Position numbers and translations under genes: made by a program. This document shows positions 15,501-21,703 of a DNA stretch of 32,023 bases, in pieces. Within the stretch, counting starts at the first letter, position 1; every line of letters begins with the position of its first letter. Under the pieces are notes generated by a model. That model was not told where the DNA came from. It saw nothing but the letters and a program-made list of their open reading frames with translations, and did no database searches. This DNA is from a virus, in IMG/VR virus record IMGVR_UViG_3300044678_000071, positions 1-32,023 of that record, one strand, 5' to 3'.

Positions 15501-17188
15501 GCTCGACAAGTGGCAACACTAGAACAATAAATTTTGGAACATCTGGAGCTGTTCGTCTTACTGGTTCTGGAACAGTGTGGACTACAAGCAATGTCACCGG
15601 TCTTACAATCTCTGGCACCAATAGGTTTGTTGAGCCCAATTTAAATGGCAACCAAACATTGGATTTTGGCATTTTAGCGGCAGCAGATACTTTAGATGTC
15701 AGCGTTCCAACTACAGCATCAAATAACACGCTTAGCTTTACCGCTGGTCAAAGGGTAAGGAATCTTTCGTTTGCAAACGTGGCTTACACGGTAGCCAACA
15801 TAAATCAAAATATTTATGGCAACTTAACCGTTCTGGGCACGACGCCAGTCTTTACTGCTGGTACCAGTACGTGGACATTTTTATCAACTTCCGGCACGCA
15901 GACCATTACATCCAACGGAAATACGTTCAACTTTCCAATAACATGTAATGTGACTGGTACGCTTGCCTTGGGAGACAATCTTACTATAGGCTCGTCCAGA
16001 ACATTTGATCTCACTACTGGCACGCTAGACCTTGGAACTAGGATATTGTCAACCGGCGCTGTTTCTACTACCAATAGTAATGTAAGGGCAATTAATTTTG
16101 GTGCCGGAAGCGAAATTCGATTAACAGGCACGTCATCCGTTTGGAACTCTAATACCAGCACTAATCTTACAGTTACTGGAACAACAAGAACAATTGCGCC
16201 GCAGCTTCCTAATAATCAACTTATAAGTTTTGGTGCGATATCAGAAGCAAATGCATTTGATGTAAGCGTTCCTGCTACCGCCGGCAATTTCACGCTTACT
16301 ATTAATTCATTTAGCGCGGTCAGAAATATTAATTTTGCAAACGCAACCTACACCGTTTTACTTGATAGCAATACAATATTTGGAAGCTTTACTGTTGCGG
16401 GGACATCTCCGACGTTTACAAGCAGTGCAACCGCAATAACCTTTGGGGCTACATCTGGATCGCACACCATTACGACGAATGGTGAAACGATCGATCTGCC
16501 AATAACAATCAACGCGCCCGGGGCAACTTACTCACTGGGTAGTGCATTGACGCTTGGTAGTACAAGAACATTTACCCTGACGCAGGGTACTTTCAATACC
16601 AGCAACTTTAATGTCACGTCTTTTTCGTTGAGTTCGTCAGGCAGCTCTGCTAGAACGCTTACGCTTGGTAGTTCAATATGGACCATTCTTGGTGATGGGT
16701 CGACGGCTTGGAATATAACAACCTCGACGAACATGACGTTTAACCGAGGAACTTCCAAGATTTCCATGAGTTCCGCATCGAACAAAACGTTCAATGGTGG
16801 CGGCCTGACATATGGAATTCTTGAGCAGGCCGGTGCTGGAACTCTGACTATTACCGGAACCAGCAATCGTTTTGCGGATCTTCAGCGGTCTTTCGCGGGT
16901 GCAAACACTATTACGATGCCGGGTAGTGTGACGACATTTTTTGATAATTTCACGCTGACTGGAGTTTCTGCGGTTGCAAGGACCACGCTTAATTCTTCTG
17001 GCACCAGCACCATATCCAAGTCAAGCGGGACGGTCAGCGTAGACTTTCTGTCTATCTCAAGCTCAAATGCCACTGGTGGCGCTACGTGGTACGCCGGAAA
17101 CAACTCGGTCAACGGTGGTGGCAATACCGGCTGGATATTCACCGCTCCCCCGCAGGCAAGCGGCAACATGCTGATGGTGTTCATGTAA
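12521..17188 (+). CDS. Giant modular beta-rich fibre or adhesin-like protein
   Basis: The 1555-residue protein starts RYWRGGTGTWNSSNTANWS and GGAGGASVPTTSDDVYFNAS, a signature of large phage surface proteins and bacterial surface beta proteins. From about residue 370 to 1490 it has six related modules. The last spacings between equivalent points are about 188-207 residues, the first about 221. Each has an INFGxxxxIRLTGTxxxW phrase, a TxxGTxRxI phrase and a NLTVxGTxPTFT-type strand. The end carries FLSISSSNATGGATWYAGN and NGGGNTGWIF. It is Thr/Ser/Asn/Gly-rich, with no signal peptide, catalytic motif or autoprotease end seen. A long receptor-binding fibre or spike is most likely. GAAGGA precedes the ATG. 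Confidence 0.7.
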   Translation: MADRYWRGGTGTWNSSNTANWSATSGGAGGASVPTTSDDVYFNASSGSGTVTISGTVNAASVNFTGATLTLAGSGANMLNYVGSFTMGSGITIGSGLSILRSSMTTLARTFTSAGKTFPWAIQFYGTGGSITFQDALTCTGGISQSGNHTLTWGNFTHTTTSWYQDTGTSNFTSPGKVVCSRSTAGSAFSMPITSGFNNAISAYNRFEVLSPPAGITVTVDPGFRTETTSAKLYYINSGTGTIQTNGGGTGTNSGHAWLIDVGAGSFNVNSLNGIRSVTASASWTGTYTGILSALSIDATGTTINLGTARTNTTGTFFASAASVGTNPIYIDTSITFTTVPPGTTAPHTFTNGVLTLRNNSVLTLSSLRFAPTLTGSGFNFGTGSEKLVLNRATPSGDVFFVNTAGSYTNVNITNRKAIEILAPNSGVTIDIKLPEGIGDRSKLFSFSVVAGGTGTIQFNSATGTTYASGIGVQDFTLHNSSYTVTQTGMTNSPAINGDLTIGGSLVAANFFTNYMIGFTSNTSPQTLNTNGATVNFGIDLANTAAGELRLAGNTSLNTTISVNSLSFGLFYTGSGQGYLNLQSFRLTCGSINASTSSGVVNINFGASGTIRCTNSSAFASRLFLLDTAHYGTISGNKVIEVEAFGTFAQNYIRYYNQSATTGDYAKALTVRVVNTGSTGIVGDDGHVGSTILEDGPYAFNGGSNQFAQTVNVYQNLDILGSSINFVNGASSSTFQFAGGSGVPASNVNTYGSNLNIGMTVQSSGKQVNLAGATTIRSFDLLVGALSLSSFTLTCTSYFNATNSGTARDLNLGTGSIYLTSNATGTVFNVTNITSFTLSGTSRKIYITTPGTGFTKTSSVGSSATINFDFEPVVVNTGGTINFSNGDFRNFDIPGGTYTIGLPSSYTIYGDLTVNGAITAYSNGGTAQNFAKSSGTQFINTNGNTYGGTGAITFNVLATTLQLSGNCNFAASVFNHNQGTLALNNFRLTVPSFSSTSGNTRTINFGTSGAVRLTGSGTVWTTSNVTGLTISGTNRFVEPNLNGNQTLDFGILAAADTLDVSVPTTASNNTLSFTAGQRVRNLSFANVAYTVANINQNIYGNLTVLGTTPVFTAGTSTWTFLSTSGTQTITSNGNTFNFPITCNVTGTLALGDNLTIGSSRTFDLTTGTLDLGTRILSTGAVSTTNSNVRAINFGAGSEIRLTGTSSVWNSNTSTNLTVTGTTRTIAPQLPNNQLISFGAISEANAFDVSVPATAGNFTLTINSFSAVRNINFANATYTVLLDSNTIFGSFTVAGTSPTFTSSATAITFGATSGSHTITTNGETIDLPITINAPGATYSLGSALTLGSTRTFTLTQGTFNTSNFNVTSFSLSSSGSSARTLTLGSSIWTILGDGSTAWNITTSTNMTFNRGTSKISMSSASNKTFNGGGLTYGILEQAGAGTLTITGTSNRFADLQRSFAGANTITMPGSVTTFFDNFTLTGVSAVARTTLNSSGTSTISKSSGTVSVDFLSISSSNATGGATWYAGNNSVNGGGNTGWIFTAPPQASGNMLMVFM
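13650..16990 (+). repeat. Six related ~190-220-residue modules in the giant fibre gene
   Basis: Equivalent points (the x-NFG or x-LG phrase) lie near 13659, 14323, 14945, 15524, 16088 and 16655. Spacings are about 664, 622, 579, 564 and 567 bases. The last three modules are most alike and the first two are the most changed. DNA is diverged, so this is an old duplication series with module-by-module drift. Confidence 0.7.
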
Positions 17189-17190
17189 GT

Positions 17191-17658
17191 ATGCTTCTTG
17201 AGCTCGCCGCTGCTAATGCGGCCTTTGCAGTTATTAAAGAGGCCATCAATAACAGCGGGGAGATCATCCAGGCTGGCAAGGCGGTATTTGAGTATTTTGA
17301 TAACAAGGCAAAGATTCAAGAGAAGGTAATAGCAACACCGGATCACAAGCGCAACGACCTAGAAGAATTCTTTGCGCTGGAGCAGTTAAAGAAGCAAGAG
17401 CAGGAACTGCGAGAGATGTTTATTTACCAGGGTAGACCTGGGCTGTGGGATGACTGGCAGTCGTTTCAGGTGAAGGCAAGACAGCGCAGGGAAGCAGAGG
17501 CCAGGGAACAATTGAAGCGTGAGCATGAAAAGAAGGCTCGTCGTGCAAGGCTGATGGAACAGATCCTCTTGGGGTTCTGGCTTTTTGTATCTGGTTCGAT
17601 ATTTGTGGGGTTGATGATTGGTGCGCTCTGGCTATACATGCTAAAGGACCGAGGATGA
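17191..17658 (+). CDS. C-tail-anchored coiled-coil membrane protein in lysis cassette
   Basis: The start chosen is ATG 17191, two bases after the fibre stop; longer in-frame starts lie inside the fibre gene. The 155-residue product begins LLELAAANAAFAVIKEAINN, has a segment LEEFFALEQLKKQEQELREMF, then RPGLWDDWQSFQVKARQRRE and a very basic helix. A single C-terminal membrane span follows (about 130-150, ILLGFWLFVSGSIFVGLMIG). I recall this protein type in many marine podoviruses with unknown function. It has no SD sequence, so translation is probably coupled to the upstream stop. It overlaps the next gene by ATGA. Confidence 0.65.
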   Translation: MLLELAAANAAFAVIKEAINNSGEIIQAGKAVFEYFDNKAKIQEKVIATPDHKRNDLEEFFALEQLKKQEQELREMFIYQGRPGLWDDWQSFQVKARQRREAEAREQLKREHEKKARRARLMEQILLGFWLFVSGSIFVGLMIGALWLYMLKDRG

Positions 17659-17888
17659 AATACACCGCAGAAGAAATTCAAACGATGGTCTGGGCCGCTG
17701 TAGTTATCGGCGTGCTGTCGTTGCTGGTTATCTCTACTCTTGGCATCATCTTGAGTGTTTTGTTTGTCGATCATGACCTGACGCAGATGGCCCCCATAGA
17801 CCAGAAGTTTCTTGAGATTCTGAAAGAGATCATGCTCGTGGCGATCGGTGTAATTTCTGGCGTTGCCAGTACGAAGATAGGAAAGTAA
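17655..17888 (+). CDS. Small two-TM membrane protein, holin candidate
   Basis: The 77-residue protein has two hydrophobic segments (about 11-36, WAAVVIGVLSLLVISTLGII, and 58-74, IMLVAIGVISGVAS) separated by a charged loop. Size and two spans fit a class II holin. It lies between a membrane coiled-coil protein and a 3-TM holin-family protein, with the endolysin next. It starts in an ATGA overlap after GACCGAGG. With two holin-like genes here, one may be an antiholin. Confidence 0.55.
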   Translation: MKYTAEEIQTMVWAAVVIGVLSLLVISTLGIILSVLFVDHDLTQMAPIDQKFLEILKEIMLVAIGVISGVASTKIGK

Positions 17889-18290
17889 ATGCCACATCCC
17901 CTTGCTGCTTTGCTGTCGATCGGTGAGAAAGTTATCGACAGAGTATTGCCAAGCCCGGAGGCTAAGGCTCAGGCAATGCTTGAGCTGAAGAAGCTTGAGA
18001 AAGACGGCAGGCTCGACGAGCTCCAGGCCGATATGAATGAGCAGGACAACCTCACGGAGCGGGCTAAGGCTGACATGGCCTCCGACTCCTGGCTGTCGAA
18101 GAACATCCGCCCCATGACCCTGATCTTCATTCTCGTGGTCTACACCGTGTTTGCCATGATGTCTGCCTACGGGTACAACGCCAACGAGTCTTACGTCACC
18201 CTGCTAGGCCAGTGGGGAATGCTAATCATGAGCTTCTACTTTGGCGGTCGTACGCTTGAGAAGATTCTGGCTATGAAAGACAAGAAATGA
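17889..18290 (+). CDS. Holin, 3-TM (gene-transfer-agent type) family
   Basis: The 133-residue protein has a charged helical N-terminus (PHPLAALLSIGEKVIDRVLP, then EAKAQAMLELKKLEKD and a basic/acidic helix), the phrase DSWLSKNIRPMTLIFILVVY, and two or three membrane segments between about 75 and 125. It ends FYFGGRTLEKILAMKDKK. This is the pattern of the Pfam family 'holin of 3TMs, for gene-transfer release' (PF11351). The role is to make membrane lesions for lysis. The ATG is separated by a stop from the previous gene with no gap. GC is clearly higher than in neighbouring genes. Confidence 0.75.
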   Translation: MPHPLAALLSIGEKVIDRVLPSPEAKAQAMLELKKLEKDGRLDELQADMNEQDNLTERAKADMASDSWLSKNIRPMTLIFILVVYTVFAMMSAYGYNANESYVTLLGQWGMLIMSFYFGGRTLEKILAMKDKK

Positions 18291-18332
18291 CGCAGTTTGG
18301 CAAGATTCTGGCTATGACGGATAAGGAATGAC
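18261..18332 (+). repeat. 31-bp direct repeat around the holin end
   Basis: Copy 1 (18261-18291) is the last 10 codons of the holin gene plus one base. Copy 2 (18302-18332) lies in the gap before the endolysin. They differ at 4 of 31 positions. One of the changes turns AAGAAA into AAGGAA (18323-18328), the likely ribosome site of the endolysin gene at 18339. Confidence 0.85.
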
Positions 18333-18338
18333 AAGATA

Positions 18339-18806
18339 ATGACCCAATTGACCAAGAACTTTAGCCTTGCCGAGATGGTGAAGTCTGAGACAGCGCTGCG
18401 GCATGGCATGGAAAACAACCCCGGCCCAGACGAACTGAACAACTTACTGAACCTCTGCGCCAATGTATTGCAGCCTATCCGTGACCACTACCAAAAAGGC
18501 GTCAAGGTCAACTCGGGCTATCGCTCGCCAGACGTAAATGCTAAAGTAGGGGGGTCTAGAACCTCGGATCACTGCCGGGGGATGGCTGCTGACATTGAGA
18601 TACCGGGGGTGCCAAATGCAGAGCTTGCTGCTTATATTAGAGACAACCTGGCTTACACACAGCTTATTCTGGAATTCTATACTCCTGGCGTACCTGACAG
18701 TGGTTGGGTCCATGTTAGTTACGATGATAAAGATCTGAAGAAACAGGTCTTGACTGCGACCCGTAAAGATGGAAAAACCGTATATCTCCCTGGCTTGGTA
18801 GCGTAG
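18339..18806 (+). CDS. Endolysin, M15 zinc peptidase (L,D/D,D-type)
   Basis: The 155-residue protein shows the Peptidase_M15_3 pattern: VNSGYRSPDVNAKVGGSRTS, then SDHCRGMAADIEI with H78 and D85, and WVHVSY with H125. H78, D85 and H125 are the expected zinc ligands. E112 (LILEFY) is a possible catalytic residue. Such enzymes cut peptide cross-links in peptidoglycan. There is no signal peptide, so release depends on the neighbouring holin. It follows the holin genes with AAGGAA 10 bases before the ATG. Length is usual for this family. Exact bond specificity cannot be told. Confidence 0.85.
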   Translation: MTQLTKNFSLAEMVKSETALRHGMENNPGPDELNNLLNLCANVLQPIRDHYQKGVKVNSGYRSPDVNAKVGGSRTSDHCRGMAADIEIPGVPNAELAAYIRDNLAYTQLILEFYTPGVPDSGWVHVSYDDKDLKKQVLTATRKDGKTVYLPGLVA

Positions 18807-20990
18807 ATGCCCTTTCTAAAACTCAATTTTCGTCCTGGCATAAACCGAGACACTACTAACTACGCTAACGAAGGTGGTTGGTATGAGTGCGATAAGATTC
18901 GGTTTTTCTCTGGTTTCCCCCAGAAAATAGGCGGATGGATAAAGACTACGCCGCTTACGTTTGTCGGTACATGCCGACAACTTTGGAACTGGATAACGTC
19001 TTACGCAGATAATTTATTAGCGGTTGGCACCAACGCTAAGGTCTACATTGAGGTTGGCGGTGCGTTTTATGACATTACGCCGATACAAAATTCGTCGGTT
19101 GTAGGTGGTGTTAAGTTCACAGCCACTAATGGTTCTTCGACTATAACGGTGTTTAGCCCGGCTTTTGGATCTAATGCTGGCGACTATGTAACTTTTTCTG
19201 ACGCCGTTACGCTTGGCGGTAATATTACTGCGGCGGTTTTAAATCAGAATTACAAGATAGAGACTGTAATTAACGCTGATACTTTTACTATCGAAGCAAA
19301 AGATATAAACGGTGCTTCTGTAACAGCCAATGCTTCAGACATAAGCACAGATACTTTCACCGCTGATAGTGGTACCGACGTTATTACGTTTGCTACTTAT
19401 ACACCTACTAACGGAGACACTTTTTATGTGTCTAATAGTGGTGGAGCGTTACCGAGTGGATTAACTGCTGGAACTCTTTATTACGCCGTAAATTCATCTA
19501 GTAATACATGCAAACTCTCTCTAACTGCTGGCGGTGTAGCTGTAGATATTACAAACAACGGTACCGGAACCCAGATTGCCTTATATGGCGGTGGTGATTT
19601 GGCGCTGGCTGAGTATCAGCTATCCGTCGGAAATCCATCCCCTATATATGGCTATGGTTGGGGTGCTGGTCCTTGGAACGGAAATTTTGGTTGGGGTCTG
19701 TCTTCTGTAACACCTACTTATGAGCCGCAGCGCGACTGGTTCTTTGACAATTTTGATAATGACTTGGTAATGAATATTCGCACCACGGTCACGTTAGGTG
19801 GTGAACCTGTCGGTGGGGCTATTTATTACTGGGAACGCGGTACTTCTGGTAGTCCTTTTACAGTATTAAGTACGCCAGCGCAGCTACTTTCTGGGCTAAC
19901 AATCGACGGTGTTGCGCCTGCAGATGTGCCTGATTCAGCTACACAAATTCTTGTTTCACAAAATGATAAGCACCTTCTTGCTTTTGGTTGCCAACCTTAT
20001 AATGGTTCTCCTGGCGATTTTGATCCTTTATTAATCCGTTGGGCTACACAAGATCAGCCTAACGTATGGACACCACTGCCTACTAATTCTGCTGGGTTTA
20101 TCCGTGTGTCCCGTGGTTCACGAATCGTGCGTGCTATACCAACACGGCAAGAGATTCTTACGTTTACCGACACTCACTTATATAGCTTGCAGTTCTTAGG
20201 CACAGCCGACGTGTTTGGTCTACAAGAACTAGGCGATAACATATCTATCATGGGTCCACGAGCAACTATCGTGGCTAACAACGTAACGTATTGGATGGGG
20301 CTTGATAAGTTCTATATGTACGACGGTCGTATTCAGACTTTACCTTGTTCGTTGCGTGAATACGTATTTAAAGATATTAACGTTGCTCAAGGTGAGCAGG
20401 TAATCTGCGGCACCAATGAAGGGTTTAATGAGATCTGGTGGTTCTATTGCAGTGCAAACTCTAACTGGGTCGACCGCTACGTTATCTATAATCACTTAGA
20501 TCAACTTTGGTACTACGGAAATATGAGCCGTACGGCATGGCTTGATGTTGCATCCCGTAGTTACCCCATAGCTACTTATACTGACGAAGCTCAAAATCCT
20601 GGGGTGCTATATACCCATGAGGTAGGTATTAATGCTGATGACGCACCAATGGAGTCTTACATTCAGTCTTCTGATTTTGATCTTGGAGACGGTGAAAAGT
20701 TTATGCTTTCTCGTAGGCTCATACCGGATATAAACTTCAATACATCTACTGCTAATGCGCCTGAGGTTAATCTAACAGTTCGTTCGCGTGACTGGCCTGG
20801 TTCTAACTTTCAGAATGATCCTTCTGACACACAACGTGTGATTCGTACTTCTGTAGGTATTTACACTAATCAGGTCTACATCCGTGCCCGTGGTCGTCAG
20901 ATGGCGCTAAAGATTGACTCAGACCAGTTAAATGTGCAGTGGCAGTTAGGTAGTCCAAGGCTTGATACCCGCGAAGATGGGAAGCGGTAA
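18807..20990 (+). CDS. Tail nozzle-like protein (T7 gp12-type position)
   Basis: The 727-residue protein starts FLKLNFRPGINRDTTNYANE, then GGWYECDKIRFFSGFPQKIG and GWIK, a start found in large tail proteins of very many marine podoviruses. The middle has two inserted beta domains (about 100-190 and 191-255). A core with LLRWATQDQPN, RGSRIVRAIPTRQEILTFTD and YYGNMSRTAWLD follows, and the C-terminus ends WQLGSPRLD. A six-fold nozzle below the adaptor ring is the expected role. It starts right after the endolysin stop and ends in TAATG overlap with the next gene. Nozzle is inferred from family memory and position. Confidence 0.7.
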   Translation: MPFLKLNFRPGINRDTTNYANEGGWYECDKIRFFSGFPQKIGGWIKTTPLTFVGTCRQLWNWITSYADNLLAVGTNAKVYIEVGGAFYDITPIQNSSVVGGVKFTATNGSSTITVFSPAFGSNAGDYVTFSDAVTLGGNITAAVLNQNYKIETVINADTFTIEAKDINGASVTANASDISTDTFTADSGTDVITFATYTPTNGDTFYVSNSGGALPSGLTAGTLYYAVNSSSNTCKLSLTAGGVAVDITNNGTGTQIALYGGGDLALAEYQLSVGNPSPIYGYGWGAGPWNGNFGWGLSSVTPTYEPQRDWFFDNFDNDLVMNIRTTVTLGGEPVGGAIYYWERGTSGSPFTVLSTPAQLLSGLTIDGVAPADVPDSATQILVSQNDKHLLAFGCQPYNGSPGDFDPLLIRWATQDQPNVWTPLPTNSAGFIRVSRGSRIVRAIPTRQEILTFTDTHLYSLQFLGTADVFGLQELGDNISIMGPRATIVANNVTYWMGLDKFYMYDGRIQTLPCSLREYVFKDINVAQGEQVICGTNEGFNEIWWFYCSANSNWVDRYVIYNHLDQLWYYGNMSRTAWLDVASRSYPIATYTDEAQNPGVLYTHEVGINADDAPMESYIQSSDFDLGDGEKFMLSRRLIPDINFNTSTANAPEVNLTVRSRDWPGSNFQNDPSDTQRVIRTSVGIYTNQVYIRARGRQMALKIDSDQLNVQWQLGSPRLDTREDGKR

Positions 20991-21694
20991 TGGCACTTAT
21001 CGGGTTTAGGGCACCTGCTCTACCTCTACCAGCACTGGAATATGACCGGCGGCAGCAAGATCTACTTGTCAATGCACTACGGTTGTATTTTAATTTACTA
21101 GACTCCCTCACTCCTCAACAAGCGCAGTCTTACAAAGCTGACAACTTTTACGGTGGGCTTTTCTCTGGGGACGGCTACGGGTTAAAATTACCCCATATTG
21201 CCGCTTCTGACTCTACGGATCAGATTGCTACCGGTAATAACACTGCTACGGTAGTTAAGTGGAACACGCTGGACTCTGGGTATAAATGGACCCTTAACGC
21301 ACCTGGCTCTGCTACGGCTGATGTTGCTGGGATATATAAAATTACTTATAGCTTAGAATTTATTAATACAGCTAATTCTATCCACTACGTAGATGTATGG
21401 ATGAAAGTCAATAATAATGATTTAGCTAATTCTACTTCTAGGTTTTTTGTACCAGCTCGTAAAAGTTCTAGCCCAGGTGAAGAAGGTCACGTAGTTGCTT
21501 ATTCAGAAATTACATTTCAAGTAGACACGGGTGATGAAATAGAGCTTTATTGGGCTACAGATTTGGCTGGTAACCCCACCACACCGACCGATGGTGTATA
21601 CATGTTTCATGATCCATCGCAGAATACCCCATATGCACGACCTGCAATACCTTCTGCAGTGGGTTCAATAACATTTGTTTCGGCAATTCCATAA
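20990..21694 (+). CDS. Virion protein with jelly-roll-like C-terminal domain
   Basis: The 234-residue protein starts with a helical tail-binding region (LPLPALEYDRRQQDLLVNAL, RLYFNLLDSL). The C-terminal 150 residues form alternating strands: AGIYKITYSLEFINTANS, YVDVWMKVNNNDLANSTSRF, VVAYSEITFQVDTGDEIELYW. This looks like a C1q/TNF-type jelly roll, common in phage spikes and fibres and in marine phages after nozzle genes. A receptor-binding or tail-tip role is likely. TAATG overlap with the nozzle gene. Confidence 0.65.
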   Translation: MALIGFRAPALPLPALEYDRRQQDLLVNALRLYFNLLDSLTPQQAQSYKADNFYGGLFSGDGYGLKLPHIAASDSTDQIATGNNTATVVKWNTLDSGYKWTLNAPGSATADVAGIYKITYSLEFINTANSIHYVDVWMKVNNNDLANSTSRFFVPARKSSSPGEEGHVVAYSEITFQVDTGDEIELYWATDLAGNPTTPTDGVYMFHDPSQNTPYARPAIPSAVGSITFVSAIP

Positions 21695-21703
21695 GGTGCT
21701 TAT

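Noticed and set aside
17086-17190. Longer start for the lysis-cassette coiled-coil protein
   Set aside because: This extension overlaps the last 103 bases of the fibre gene, and the conserved-looking protein begins at LLELAAANAAF, right after ATG 17191.
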